Shown here piece after piece: positions 1 through 9,146 of a stretch of DNA of 64,000 nucleotides (position 1 is its first letter; every line of letters starts with the position of its first letter). A model generated the notes under the pieces. That model was not told the DNA's origin, ran no database searches, and worked only from the letters and a program-made list of their open reading frames with translations. The stretch lies in NCBI RefSeq assembly GCF_014282005.1, contig NZ_JACFTD010000013.1:16374-80373 (forward strand), written 5' to 3'. Source of the DNA: Sporosarcina sp. BP05. Lineage in GTDB: Bacteria; Bacillota; Bacilli; Bacillales_A; Planococcaceae. The position numbers and the translations under genes were made by a program.

Positions 1-135
1 TGAGATTGTGTCAATATACATAAACGTAAGCTCTTCAGCCGTTAACTCTCCGCTACTCATTTTCTCCTGCATTGCAGAAATTGTTGCTTCATCTAGCCAC
101 TCGCTTTGAAGTTTTTTCAATTTGTCATCTAGCAT
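1..135 (-). CDS. Amidase-like protein, N-terminal fragment (runs off the window)
   Basis: Only the first 45 codons of a minus-strand gene are inside the window. The start ATG at 135 follows a GGTGGGGG ribosome binding site. The segment SSGELTAEELTFMYIDTIS resembles the N-terminal helix of amidase-signature (GatA-like) hydrolases, which precedes the catalytic Ser-Ser-Lys domain. That domain is not visible here, so substrate and activity cannot be judged. The family call rests on this short N-terminus only. It is not part of the gatCAB operon, which is complete elsewhere in the window. Confidence 0.5.
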   Translation of the reverse strand, partial: MLDDKLKKLQSEWLDEATISAMQEKMSSGELTAEELTFMYIDTIS

Positions 136-503
136 CGGATTCCCCCACCAATCTGAATCTTATGGTACTAGTTTACCTCAATTGGGTAAAGTTAACCTTC
201 GATCAGGGGAGCTTTATCCCCCACTGGTTCTTCTTGTATCCTCGAAGACTTGAAGCGGGGACCTCACTGCCCGTTAATGCGGGATATACATAAAACAGTG
301 ACATGCAAATACGCCGGCTAGATGGAGTTGTTTAAGCCGACACGGTATTATGTAGTGGCGTTTAAACCATTATTTGTATTCCTTCAATCGTCCCATTTCA
401 AACATAATAACCGTTAATTTTTCACATCAGCAACCATATATGCGATAATTAGAATAGCAATTGGATGGAGATAATTTCTGTCCTATTCATGGAGGGATTT
501 AGG
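136..503. other. Gene-free stretch between divergent genes
   Basis: This 368 bp gap separates the leftward amidase from the rightward SDR gene and should hold both promoters. It contains short GC-rich inverted repeats (GGGG/CCCC around 206-221, CCCG/CGGG around 270-283). A possible reading frame over 72-293 has no convincing ribosome binding site or family resemblance. I see no RNA gene I can name. Confidence 0.4.
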
Positions 504-1562
504 TTGACGATTTTCTTAACAGGTTCTACTGGTTTTCTTGGTGGTAAATTACTAAATAACTTACTCGAAACAACTGATCATACATTATTCGTACTTGTTC
601 GGGATATGGAAAAGGCTGAACGACTTGTGGCGGATCTTTCTGGGAATGCCGCTAACAGAATCAAGCTTTTTAATGGCGATATTACACAACCACTATTCGG
701 ACTTTCTGACGATGTCATTCAAGATTTGAAAGGCAAAGTCGACCTTTTTTATCACATCGCTGCTCTTGTAAAATTCGATGAGGAATTACGTGAAGAGCTC
801 TTTGCGGTCAATTACGGTGGCACAGAAAACGCACTGGAATTAGCTAAGTTATTCAGAGTGAAACAATTCATTTATATCAGCACTGCTTACACAGTGGGGA
901 AACGTGCGCATGGTGTGGAATCACTTTACCCAATCGATGCGAACGTTCATAATCCTTATGAGGAGAGCAAAGTAAAATCCGAACACCTTGCCCTTTCCTA
1001 TTCGGATTGTATGGATGTATCCATATTCCGTCCTTCAATTATTGTTGGTGATTCAGAAACAGGCGAAGCCGATTCCGAGTTCACCCTTTACGGTTTTATG
1101 CGGGCACTTGATGTGTTCAAGCGTCGTATTGCTAGATCTGTTGACAAGGCTGACGTTATTTACCGTGTCGTCGGTAGTAAAAATGCAACATCGAACTTTG
1201 TTCCAGTCAATTACGTCGCTGATATTTTAGCATTGGCTGCAAGTAAAGCGGAAGCCGGCAAGATTTACAACATCACAAATCCCTCGCCTGCGACAAATTA
1301 CAATCTTCTATCACTCATCAAAAACGCACTCGATTTTCAGCAATTAGAAATCATCGAGAACGCAGAACCAGGAATGCTGACAGCTGACGAAGAGAGGCTG
1401 AACGGCATGATTAGCGTATTCAATGCCTACTTATCTCGTTCATTCGATTTCGATGACAGCAACACACAGCGGCTTATCGAAGGTACTAATATCAGGCATT
1501 TGGATATGGATGAACAAACAACGCGATTAATCATTGAAGCTTATTTCGCCGTTTCAGAGTGA
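504..1562 (+). CDS. SDR-family NAD(P)-dependent reductase (thioester-reductase/epimerase type)
   Basis: Extended short-chain dehydrogenase of about 352 residues. The N-terminal Rossmann motif TGSTGFLGG binds NAD(P), and a YEESK motif supplies the catalytic Tyr-Lys pair. The sequence is closest in style to the NAD-binding-4 group (thioester reductase / male sterility-like), which reduces acyl groups; the actual substrate is unknown. I chose the TTG at 504 because GGAGGG lies 7 bases upstream and the protein then starts right before the Rossmann strand; an upstream ATG at 465 has no such site. The gene stands alone and ends in a hairpin terminator. The next gene, a fatty-acid hydroxylase on the other strand, hints at a lipid context, but that is inference. 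Confidence 0.8.
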   Translation: MTIFLTGSTGFLGGKLLNNLLETTDHTLFVLVRDMEKAERLVADLSGNAANRIKLFNGDITQPLFGLSDDVIQDLKGKVDLFYHIAALVKFDEELREELFAVNYGGTENALELAKLFRVKQFIYISTAYTVGKRAHGVESLYPIDANVHNPYEESKVKSEHLALSYSDCMDVSIFRPSIIVGDSETGEADSEFTLYGFMRALDVFKRRIARSVDKADVIYRVVGSKNATSNFVPVNYVADILALAASKAEAGKIYNITNPSPATNYNLLSLIKNALDFQQLEIIENAEPGMLTADEERLNGMISVFNAYLSRSFDFDDSNTQRLIEGTNIRHLDMDEQTTRLIIEAYFAVSE

Positions 1563-1574
1563 GATTTCATGAAA

Positions 1575-1618
1575 ACAAAAATGGACTAAAACCGTAACAG
1601 GTTTAGTCCATTTTTTAT
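1575..1618. terminator. Rho-independent terminator, possibly bidirectional
   Basis: An inverted repeat with arms AAAAATGGACTAAA and TTTAGTCCATTTTT (one bulged base) sits between two convergent genes, so A and T runs flank the stem on both sides. Confidence 0.75.
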
Positions 1619-1668
1619 TGTGCAACCAGTTACTCAATTTCAATACTTCAACCTATATACTATGTCAC

Positions 1669-2280
1669 TTAGATCCTATTTTCTAAATTACGAGCAGTCG
1701 TACTCTTTTCAACATCCTTGTTTTCTTTAAAGGTTCCTAACGTTTTATCGAATGAAGTATGGGTGACGCCAAACCAGTAATTTTCGTTTTTAAAGTGATG
1801 CAGAAGATGGTGCTTCTTAATATTTTTCCCCATATTAGTACGCGGTTGTATTGGCTTATGGGCGACATAATGTTTCCATTCATAATAGAGGAAGTAAGCC
1901 ACCAAACCCGTCGCGAATGCCACCGCTAAGCTCGCACTCCCCGTTACAAGGAATACAATAAGTCCATAAATGATAAAACCTGGAATGCTGAACCATAACG
2001 GCAAAAATAATAATTTCAAATCATCCGGATCTACATGATGATCATAATGTAATCGCTTGATCATCTTCAGCATGAACGGATTTTCCGGGGTTTTAATATG
2101 AAATAAAAACCGATGAATAATATATTCACTTGTTGCATACGTCATAATTCCCACGCCTAAAGCAACCCACGTCCAAATATCGAGTACATGTGGCATGGTT
2201 AAAGAAACACAAATTAACAAAATAAGCAACATAACAGTGACGTCAGGGAAGGTTCCAAATTCCTTTAAGTATTTTCTCAT
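1669..2280 (-). CDS. Fatty acid hydroxylase / sterol desaturase superfamily protein
   Basis: A 203-residue membrane protein with the histidine clusters of the non-haem di-iron hydroxylase superfamily: HRFLFH near residue 56, HYDHH near 79, a further HYVAH and HHLLHH near 150. Hydrophobic segments near residues 15-50 and 90-130 would anchor it in the membrane. Such enzymes hydroxylate or desaturate lipids, sterols or carotenoids; the substrate here is unknown. The ATG at 2280 follows AGGGGGAT at good spacing. It is a single gene between two terminators. Confidence 0.8.
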   Translation of the reverse strand: MRKYLKEFGTFPDVTVMLLILLICVSLTMPHVLDIWTWVALGVGIMTYATSEYIIHRFLFHIKTPENPFMLKMIKRLHYDHHVDPDDLKLLFLPLWFSIPGFIIYGLIVFLVTGSASLAVAFATGLVAYFLYYEWKHYVAHKPIQPRTNMGKNIKKHHLLHHFKNENYWFGVTHTSFDKTLGTFKENKDVEKSTTARNLENRI

Positions 2281-2340
2281 TTACAATCATCCCCCTTTTC
2301 TTATAATTATATATAAATAATTCAGACAATTTGACACCAT

Positions 2341-2380
2341 AAAACAATCCCTTATACATTTCGTATAGGGGATTGTTTTA
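2341..2380 (-). terminator. Rho-independent terminator after the ATP-grasp gene
   Basis: AAAACAATCCC and GGGATTGTTTT arms enclose a further TATAC/GTATA pairing and end in a T run on the minus strand, directly after the stop codon of the gene at 2381-3595. Confidence 0.8.
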
Positions 2381-3595
2381 TTACCAAGTACTATTTTTAT
2401 ATTTTCGATAATAATTAATTTGTCTAGCGAATAAATACAGCTTACGCTTGAAATGGCGGTCTTTTTTATAAAACAAAGGATTGCCGTATTTCCCTGCTCT
2501 AAGCAATGCTTTCACATCTTTGAGTACTTCTTGGTTTGACACAAATTTCTTCAGCACGATTTTAGGTACGACAGTAAACAGGAATTTCTCATTCAGTAGC
2601 GTTAGCTCTTTTTGTTGGCCATGAATGACGTCATCGACTAGATACTTCGCCATATTATGTCCGCAAGCCGTAATATAGTAGCTTGATCGTCCTTGTCGTA
2701 TATTCACCTCGAACACTTTGAACTTACCGTCCCGCTCGTCATACTTCAAATCAAAGTTCGCGTAACCGACGTAATTCAATGCCTCAAGGAAGCCTTTTAG
2801 TTTCATCATCATCTCTTCATTATAGCGGGTGATAAGGGCTGTATAATTCCCTATTGCAGTAACGGTATGCTCTTGCAACACGACTTGTGCGAAAGTGATC
2901 AGCTCAGCCTTTCCATGACTGTTCATATAGAATACAGAATCCCACATGTATGTATCGTCCCCTGGGATATAGTCCTGGATAATGAGATCCTCTCTATAGC
3001 CGCCCGCTTTAATCGTTTTGATAACGTTGTGGATTTCATCATATGAATCGACCTTATACACTTTTTCCATGCCCGCAAACGGATTCTTATAGTACTCGAC
3101 ACCGTTGCTTGGTTTGATAATGATTGGGAACATGACCTTTTCTGTAAATGGCTTTTCATCCCGGCAAGAATAGTAATATGTTGCTGGTGCTTCGATACCA
3201 TGTTCGGCGCATAACTTATAGAAATTCGATTTAACAAGCACATCGTTCATAAGTGGTTCCGAGATATAATTAAATACAAAATGACTTTTCAGCTCGTCCG
3301 CATTTTCAATAATCATTCGGACGTAAAGATCATTCGTTCCAATGAGTAACATTTTTTTCCCTGGTTCCGCATACTTCTCCGCAACCTCTTGCAAGAAGCT
3401 CACGAATACTTGTTTTTCAGGCAGTTTCGGATTGAGTTCTATCGTCTTTATAATTGAGCTTAAACTGGTGAATGATAAAGGTTCTTTTCCTACTAGAATT
3501 GGGTTGATCCCATACTCTTCATGGAATGAAATCGCCATGTTGTAAGCATTCATGTCTGTTCCGATAATGATTGGTATGAATTTATTATTTGTCAT
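2381..3595 (-). CDS. ATP-grasp domain protein (carboxylate-amine ligase type)
   Basis: A 404-residue cytosolic protein with an N-terminal Rossmann-like domain starting IPIIIGTDMNAYNMA and a central ATP-grasp fold. Visible pieces are the phosphate-loop segment PIIIKPSNGVEYYK near 150, the hinge LIIQDYIPGDD near 200, and the metal-binding end KVFEVNIRQGRS near 300. ATP-grasp ligases join a carboxylate to an amine or thiol through an acyl-phosphate; neither substrate is known here. The ATG at 3595 follows GGAGG by 5 bases; an in-frame TTG at 3607 contains that ribosome binding site and is therefore rejected. Alone between terminators, with no pathway partner nearby. Confidence 0.75.
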   Translation of the reverse strand: MTNNKFIPIIIGTDMNAYNMAISFHEEYGINPILVGKEPLSFTSLSSIIKTIELNPKLPEKQVFVSFLQEVAEKYAEPGKKMLLIGTNDLYVRMIIENADELKSHFVFNYISEPLMNDVLVKSNFYKLCAEHGIEAPATYYYSCRDEKPFTEKVMFPIIIKPSNGVEYYKNPFAGMEKVYKVDSYDEIHNVIKTIKAGGYREDLIIQDYIPGDDTYMWDSVFYMNSHGKAELITFAQVVLQEHTVTAIGNYTALITRYNEEMMMKLKGFLEALNYVGYANFDLKYDERDGKFKVFEVNIRQGRSSYYITACGHNMAKYLVDDVIHGQQKELTLLNEKFLFTVVPKIVLKKFVSNQEVLKDVKALLRAGKYGNPLFYKKDRHFKRKLYLFARQINYYRKYKNSTW

Positions 3596-3684
3596 TTTGT
3601 CCTCCAACTATCTTTTCTACTCATAAGTGTATGGCTCCTGTTTTTCATTGTCAAGAAAGCGCATTATGGGTTGGACCATAACAA

Positions 3685-3719
3685 AGTCCAGTACTTCCCC
3701 GAAAGGCTAGTACTGGACT
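3685..3719 (-). terminator. Hairpin after the glycerophosphodiesterase gene
   Basis: A perfect 10 bp inverted repeat AGTCCAGTAC / GTACTGGACT lies just past the stop of the gene at 3737-4579. The T run on the minus strand is weak, so it is a probable rather than certain terminator. Confidence 0.55.
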
Positions 3720-3736
3720 GCTATTCACACTATGGA

Positions 3737-4579
3737 TTACTCCAGTACCAGTTGAATGGGTGCCTCGACCGGCCATATTGAATAATCAGTAATGATGCCG
3801 TCAACATCGTATTGATAAGCTTTGTCCACCCATCCCTGATTTTTCGTAGACCAAACTAATACTTTTCCACCTTGATTATGTATTTGATTGACCACACGTT
3901 TATTGACATATGATACGTTAAAGTTAATGTACGTCGCAAAGGATGTCAGATCACTTATCTTTTGGGATGACAGAGATTGAATGGATGGTCTCATGAGTAG
4001 TGCCACTTCTAATTCAGGAAGCAACGTGTTCATTTTCCTCATCGATTCGATATCGAAAGATTGAACTATAATGCCGTTCAAATCCTTATATTCACTTAAC
4101 AAATCTACTACCTTCTCTTCGATGCCCGGATACTTGGATGGTTTCTTAATCTCTATTAATAAACCAACTTCCCCGTAAAATTCATCGAGCAACTCATTTA
4201 ACGTAATGATTTTTTCACCGGCAAATGCAGTATGAAATTTCCCTCCTGCATCTAGCTCTTTTAATTCGGCAAGCGAGAAATTTTTCACATAGCCAGAACC
4301 GTTTGTTGTCCTGTCCACTTTGTCATCATGGATAATAATTAGCTCCCCATCTTTCGACAAATGCACATCACATTCTAAAAAGTCTGCCCCAAGTTCTAGC
4401 GCTTTTCGAAAAGCGGACTGCGTATTTTCTGGAGCAAAATTGGAAGCCCCACGGTGCGCAACGCTAATCATTCCGTTCATTTCAATATGATTAAAAGGTC
4501 GTGCCTCGTAACCAACTAGAAGTAACATACATATACTTACAAAGACGAATAATAGCTTCTTTTTCCGTATCTCCCCCAT
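3737..4579 (-). CDS. Glycerophosphodiester phosphodiesterase, membrane-anchored or secreted
   Basis: GDPD family, 280 residues. It hydrolyses glycerophosphodiesters to glycerol-3-phosphate and an alcohol. The catalytic signature HRGASNFAPENTQSAF is near residue 42, the metal ligands are in ECDVHLSKDGELIIIHDD near 70-87, and LIEIKKP near 140 carries the third acidic ligand. A hydrophobic stretch at residues 9-22 (LLFVFVSICMLLLVG) acts as signal or anchor, so it probably works outside the membrane on released phospholipid headgroups or teichoic acid. The ATG at 4579 follows GAGGT by about 7 bases. Single gene. Confidence 0.88.
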   Translation of the reverse strand: MGEIRKKKLLFVFVSICMLLLVGYEARPFNHIEMNGMISVAHRGASNFAPENTQSAFRKALELGADFLECDVHLSKDGELIIIHDDKVDRTTNGSGYVKNFSLAELKELDAGGKFHTAFAGEKIITLNELLDEFYGEVGLLIEIKKPSKYPGIEEKVVDLLSEYKDLNGIIVQSFDIESMRKMNTLLPELEVALLMRPSIQSLSSQKISDLTSFATYINFNVSYVNKRVVNQIHNQGGKVLVWSTKNQGWVDKAYQYDVDGIITDYSIWPVEAPIQLVLE

Positions 4580-4785
4580 AATTAAAACCTCACACCAAAT
4601 GATGAATACAAACTATTCTAATCATTCTTTTTATTTATTATAGCATATGTGCAAGGTCCTGTAACTGTTAATTCCTACTAGGCTTAAAGATACAAAAAGT
4701 TCCAATAGAAATAAACGTCTTTTTATATAAATACACCCATTTGTATAATCCTATTTTATTTAAAAAGGAAAAGGAGCTGTGAAAT

Positions 4786-5712
4786 ATGGCTACAAAACCA
4801 CCTCGATTGCAGCCGGGAGATACTGTTGGGATTGTTACGTTAGGTAGTCCATTGGCAGCAAGTAGAATAGATGAAGGGATATCGACTTTGCGAAATATGG
4901 GATTTAAAGTACTTGTAGGCGAGCATGTCTATTCAGCGAATGGATTCATTGCAGCCACACCCCAACAAATGGCGTCAGATTTGATGAAGATGTTTCAGAA
5001 TAAAGAAGTGAAATGGATATTGCCTTCGAGGGGCGGCGTTGGTGTAGCAAGTATTCTCCCCTTCCTCGACTTTTCTATCATTTCTCAAAATCCCAAAATC
5101 GTCTCAGGCTACAGTGACATCACAGTACTCCTGAATGTACTGTACGAATATGCGAACTTAATTTCATTTCATAGCCTTCTCCTGCTAGACTTCAATTCAA
5201 ATACTCCAGCATATAATTTTAATCAGTTCTTCTCAGCAACCACAACATTAACCGCACCTTGGGGAATCATAAATCCGCCTGGTATGTTACTCGAAAGCCT
5301 AGTTCCAGGAAATGTAACTGGCCCCGTAATCGGAGGCAATCTTACTTCTTTCATAGGCACATTAGGAACTTCTTATGAAATCAATACGGAAGGTAAAATT
5401 ATCGTACTTGAAGAAACGCATGAACCAATTAACAAAGTTTACAGGTATTTGAATCATCTATTCTTAGCCAAGAAGTTCGATGATTGTGTAGGGATAATAA
5501 TGGGGGAATGTACGAATTGTCAGGATGCATACGGAAAGTCCTATCAAGAACTTATTAACGAATTTCTAGTTCCTTTAGGTAAACCACTTATGTCCAATCT
5601 GGCAACTGGACATGGCCTATATAAAGCAGCGATACCTATCGGTGCTACCTTGAATATGAACACTTTTAACCGTACATTGACTGTGATGGAGCCGGCTGTC
5701 CGCCAGCAATAA
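4786..5712 (+). CDS. LD-carboxypeptidase, peptidase family S66
   Basis: A 308-residue protein with the S66 layout: LQPGDTVGIVTLGSP at the N-terminus, the nucleophile Ser inside SGYSDITV near 107, the Glu in LEETHEPINKVYR near 207, and the His in ATGHGLY near 277. These enzymes cleave the L,D-peptide bond of murein tetrapeptides during recycling, or act as microcin self-immunity proteins (MccF type); this one cannot be assigned between the two. No signal peptide is seen, so it is cytoplasmic. AAGGAG lies 9 bases before the ATG. Single gene with its own upstream region. Confidence 0.85.
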   Translation: MATKPPRLQPGDTVGIVTLGSPLAASRIDEGISTLRNMGFKVLVGEHVYSANGFIAATPQQMASDLMKMFQNKEVKWILPSRGGVGVASILPFLDFSIISQNPKIVSGYSDITVLLNVLYEYANLISFHSLLLLDFNSNTPAYNFNQFFSATTTLTAPWGIINPPGMLLESLVPGNVTGPVIGGNLTSFIGTLGTSYEINTEGKIIVLEETHEPINKVYRYLNHLFLAKKFDDCVGIIMGECTNCQDAYGKSYQELINEFLVPLGKPLMSNLATGHGLYKAAIPIGATLNMNTFNRTLTVMEPAVRQQ

Positions 5713-6147
5713 CATATGTCTGAATTCTTGAACATAATATGTTTGTTTATTAACCATTTTATTACATGGGAAACTTATAATAATTGCTGGAGAATAACTA
5801 TTTGCACTTTTTCATTTCCTGCTCGCTTTAGACGAAATGATCACAACACCTTTACCGCGGGTTAAAGGTGGCTGGAAATGACTTTGGATAATGAAAGAAC
5901 AACTACCTTTTTATAGATGTTGCAAGTGTCCGAAGATGAAATTCCGGACACTCTATCGCTTTTAATAAAGCCTTCCTTGCAACTTTAACAAAGACCATAC
6001 AAGTAACAGCGTAATGCCATATAGAAAGTAACATTCCCTTCAAATTATTGATGTATTCGTTGAACATCTTGTGTCACAAAAGCTTAATGACTTACTATGT
6101 TAAAAATAGATGCCTGCCACTCCATCTGAAATTGGATTAGAATTCAA
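5713..6147. other. Gene-free stretch with a decayed sequence related to 25798-26109
   Basis: No intact gene is seen. Part of it (about 5793-6036) matches a second intergenic stretch at 25798-26109 on the opposite strand: a 16-base identity (5813-5828 versus 26094-26109), a shared hairpin (AGTGTCCG/CGGACACT at 5925-5952) and a near-identical 24-base end at 6011-6034. The frame matching the other copy is broken by stop codons. It is probably a relic of a duplicated unknown gene or element. Confidence 0.55.
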
Positions 6148-6184
6148 CGACCCCCTCCTATAATCTCTGTATAGGAGGGGGTCG
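6148..6184. terminator. Strong hairpin between convergent genes
   Basis: A perfect 14 bp stem CGACCCCCTCCTAT / ATAGGAGGGGGTCG with a 9-base loop lies downstream of the LD-carboxypeptidase gene and past the end of the pxpA-ycsG-ycsI arm, so it could stop transcription from both sides. Confidence 0.65.
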
Positions 6185-6253
6185 TTATCATTTTGTTGAT
6201 AGTTATCTATTCTCCTAAAAGCTCCAAGGTTCTTCGTTTGGAGTTTGTGTTTG

Positions 6254-7045
6254 TTATAAAATACTATACTTTTCGTCCCTTATATCACTAATGAACATAC
6301 AGCCCGGAGCGTGCGTAATCATTATCGAAGGTTTACTTTGCATAGCTACCGCTTGAGGTGTCACACCACAAGCCCAAAAAACCGGAATTTCACCTTCTTT
6401 GATTGTTACCGGATCGCCGAAATCCGGCTTTGAAATATCAGCAATACCAATTTGACTTGGATCCCCGATATGGATGGGCGACCCATGTACAGCAGGAAAG
6501 CGAGTTGTTATTTGAATCGCGCGAATGGCATCTTCATGCGACATCGGACGCATACTGACAACGGTTGGACCTTCAAATACACCTGCTTTTTCACATTGAA
6601 TATTCGTCTTGTACATTGGAACATTACATTTTTCTTCGATATGACGAATCGGAATTCCACTTTCGAGTAGCGGCGTTTCAAATGTAAAGCTGCAACCTAA
6701 AAGAAAGCCAACCATATCATCTTCCCAATACTCTGTTACATCCAGAACTTCTTCCGTATTCACACCATCCCTGTAAATACGATAGCTTGGGACATCCTTA
6801 CGAATATCGGCTTCTTTTGCAATTTTGCTTGGAATGAAAGAGCCAGGTTCAGTCACATCTAATAAAGGACATGACTTCGGATTTCGTTGGCAAAATAGCA
6901 AAAAATCAAAGGCATGTTCTTTCTTTAAAATAACTAAATTTGCTTGTGTGAAACCTTTAGACATACCGGCTGTTGGACCTGTTATTTCTTGTTTACGGAT
7001 GAGTTCCCTTATTTCATTTGATGCCATCGTTTCATAATTTCTCAC
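6254..7045 (-). CDS. ycsI: Putative hydro-lyase, YcsI / DUF1445 family
   Basis: A 263-residue protein of the DUF1445 (UPF0317) family, recognised by TAGMSKGFTQANLVILKK near residue 25, the LLDVTEPG segment near 62 and FWACGVTPQAVAMQSKPS near 228. The family is annotated as putative hydro-lyases, but the reaction is not established as far as I know. It is the last gene of a three-gene leftward operon (pxpA, ycsG, ycsI), matching the B. subtilis ycsF-ycsG-ycsI order, so a role in 5-oxoproline use or a related acid is likely. Start is the GTG at 7045 with AAGGAG 9 bases upstream. Confidence 0.82.
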   Translation of the reverse strand: MRNYETMASNEIRELIRKQEITGPTAGMSKGFTQANLVILKKEHAFDFLLFCQRNPKSCPLLDVTEPGSFIPSKIAKEADIRKDVPSYRIYRDGVNTEEVLDVTEYWEDDMVGFLLGCSFTFETPLLESGIPIRHIEEKCNVPMYKTNIQCEKAGVFEGPTVVSMRPMSHEDAIRAIQITTRFPAVHGSPIHIGDPSQIGIADISKPDFGDPVTIKEGEIPVFWACGVTPQAVAMQSKPSIMITHAPGCMFISDIRDEKYSIL

Positions 7046-7076
7046 CCCATATCACTCCTTCACATATAAACTCTAC

Positions 7077-8315
7077 TTACTTAAAAAGCAATGGAATTTG
7101 TTCAATAAGTGTCACAATCCCTAAAACACCCATGCTGATTACGACAAATCCGCCTCCTATTGTTAACCACAGTGGATGTTTATAATTTCCGACTATATCT
7201 TTCTTGTAAGCAGCTACTAATAGCGTTCCTAAAGCAAGTGGTAAAATAAGTGCATTTAGAGCTCCAACAAGTAAGAGCACATTAACAGGACGTCCGATCA
7301 ATGTAAATGTAATTGTTGAGACTAAAATGAATAGAATAATAACCCAGTTATGATACTTTTCTATTGCCGGGTGGAATGATCGAATGAAAGAAACTGAAGT
7401 ATAAGCCGCACCGACTACTGAGGTAATGGCCGCCGCCCACATAATAACACCAAACATTCTATACCCTATATTCCCTGCAGCAAGTTGGAATACGGATGCT
7501 GGAGGATTTGATGGGTCAATTGCAAGTCCTTTGGAAACTACCCCAAGTACCGCTAAGAATAATGCCACACGCATAACACCCGTAACTACAATACCGATTA
7601 CAGAGCTTTTCGTAACTTCGGGTAATGATTCTATCCCTTTTACCCCTGCATCTAACAGACGATGCCCACCAGCAAAAGTTATGTATCCCCCAACTGTTCC
7701 TCCAACCAATGTCACGATGGCAAATATACTGATTTGTTCCGGATTAAATGTACGAATAATCGCTTCACCAACAGGCGGTGATGTAGTGAAGGCTACATAC
7801 AACATGAGAAGAATCATCACAATACCAGCAACTTGGGCAACTTTATCCATTGCTTTTCCTGCTTCTTTTACAAGGAATATAAAGATCGCGAATGTGGCAC
7901 TTATAACAGCACCCATTATCGGATCAAGCCCAAGCATCGCATTTAATCCAAGACCTGCTCCGGCAACGTTACCGATATTAAATGCAAGGCCTCCCATTAC
8001 AATGAGGATGGCTAAAACTACACCGAGTCCTGGTAATACTTTGTTTGCAATTTCTTGCCCACGTAACCCTGATACAGCAATTATTCTCCAAACGTTCATT
8101 TGAGTAAATATATCTAATATTAACGAAATTAATATAACAAAACCAAAGCTTGCCGCCAGTTGCTGCGTAAATACGGTCGTTTGTGTTAAAAATCCAGGAC
8201 CAATTGATGATGTTGCCATTAGGAATGCTGCACCTAATAAAATACTCATACTAACTTTCTTTTTAGTTTTTGCTGTTCCCGCTATTTCTAAGTTCTCTAT
8301 TTTTTTCTCGCTCAT
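7077..8315 (-). CDS. ycsG: NRAMP-related membrane transporter, YcsG type
   Basis: A 412-residue, roughly 11-helix membrane protein of the NRAMP fold. Unlike true NRAMP metal carriers it lacks the DPGN metal-binding motif in helix 1, reading SSIGPGFLTQTT instead, and has FAGGH where helix 6 normally carries MPH. It therefore belongs to the NRAMP-related group whose cargo is probably not a divalent metal. Placed between pxpA and ycsI, it is a good candidate for uptake of 5-oxoproline or a related compound (inference from context). ATG at 8315 with AGGGGG 8 bases upstream; 12 bp after pxpA. Confidence 0.82.
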   Translation of the reverse strand: MSEKKIENLEIAGTAKTKKKVSMSILLGAAFLMATSSIGPGFLTQTTVFTQQLAASFGFVILISLILDIFTQMNVWRIIAVSGLRGQEIANKVLPGLGVVLAILIVMGGLAFNIGNVAGAGLGLNAMLGLDPIMGAVISATFAIFIFLVKEAGKAMDKVAQVAGIVMILLMLYVAFTTSPPVGEAIIRTFNPEQISIFAIVTLVGGTVGGYITFAGGHRLLDAGVKGIESLPEVTKSSVIGIVVTGVMRVALFLAVLGVVSKGLAIDPSNPPASVFQLAAGNIGYRMFGVIMWAAAITSVVGAAYTSVSFIRSFHPAIEKYHNWVIILFILVSTITFTLIGRPVNVLLLVGALNALILPLALGTLLVAAYKKDIVGNYKHPLWLTIGGGFVVISMGVLGIVTLIEQIPLLFK

Positions 8316-8327
8316 TTAAATTGCCCC

Positions 8328-9089
8328 CTACTTACAAACTGCTGAAACTATGATGTTGTTTTTTTCTAACGATTCTTTACTATATTTTGCAAAATCAAGG
8401 GCGTGTTCTCCATCTCCATGGATGCAAATCGTATCTGCCTTTAAAGAAACTTCCGTATTTTGCTGAGAAATGACTTTTCCTTCCGTCACCATTTTAACTA
8501 TTTGGGCAACTGCCTGTTCTTGATTTGTTAGTAAAGCGTCAGATTGTGAACGCGAAGTTAACGTCCCATCCGATTGATAGGTTCGGTCAGCAAACACTTC
8601 ATGTGCTGTACGCAAGCCAATCTTCTCTCCTGCTTTCGTCAATTCACTACCAGCAAGTCCAAATAATACTAACGAAGGTGAAACATCATACACAGCTTGG
8701 GCAATTGCTTCCGCGAGCTTCGTGTCTTTAGCGGACATATTGTATAAAGCGCCATGCGGTTTTACGTGTTGCATGGTCTCGTTGAATGTCGCTAAAAATC
8801 CTTGCAGAGCACCGATTTGATAAACAACCATATCGTACCCTTCCTGTGGAGTAATCTTCATTTCGCGTCGTCCAAATCCATTCAAATCAGGTAAGCCAGG
8901 ATGTGCACCAATTTTTACTCCATTTTCAATTGCAAGCTTAACCGTTTCCCTCATCACGCTTGGATCACCCGCATGAAAACCGCACGCGATATTTGCTGAT
9001 GTTACATATTTCAATATTTCTTGCTGTTCACCAAGCTTATATCGTCCAAAACTTTCCCCTAGATCACAATTCAAATCGACTCTAAACAT
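8328..9089 (-). CDS. pxpA: 5-oxoprolinase subunit A (LamB/YcsF family)
   Basis: A 253-residue protein that opens with [13 protein letters not shown], the LamB/YcsF signature, followed by [12 protein letters not shown] and KPHGALYN. PxpA works with PxpB and PxpC to hydrolyse 5-oxo-L-proline to glutamate with ATP. The ATG at 9089 has GGAGG 8 bases upstream; a TTG at 9104 overlaps that site and is rejected. It is the first gene of the leftward arm, while its partners pxpBC are read the other way from 9363, so the three subunits are made from divergent transcripts. Confidence 0.92.
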   Translation of the reverse strand: MFRVDLNCDLGESFGRYKLGEQQEILKYVTSANIACGFHAGDPSVMRETVKLAIENGVKIGAHPGLPDLNGFGRREMKITPQEGYDMVVYQIGALQGFLATFNETMQHVKPHGALYNMSAKDTKLAEAIAQAVYDVSPSLVLFGLAGSELTKAGEKIGLRTAHEVFADRTYQSDGTLTSRSQSDALLTNQEQAVAQIVKMVTEGKVISQQNTEVSLKADTICIHGDGEHALDFAKYSKESLEKNNIIVSAVCK

Positions 9090-9122
9090 TGTCTTCCCCT
9101 CCAAGTGGTAAAAATCAGCACG

Positions 9123-9136
9123 CGTAAGCGCTTACA
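9123..9136 (-). promoter_or_regulatory. cre-like catabolite control site
   Basis: TGTAAGCGCTTACG on the minus strand contains the palindrome GTAAGCGCTTAC and matches the CcpA site consensus TGWAARCGNTWNCA at all but the last base. It lies 34-47 bp upstream of the pxpA start, where it could block pxpA expression when better carbon sources are present. Confidence 0.6.
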
Positions 9137-9146
9137 CATTGACTTG

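Noticed and set aside
72..293. Open plus-strand frame of 73 codons
   Set aside because: It overlaps the amidase start on the other strand, has no ribosome binding site and no recognisable features.
7077..8315. Manganese/iron transporter (MntH)
   Set aside because: The DPGN and MPH metal motifs are absent and the genes around it serve 5-oxoproline use.
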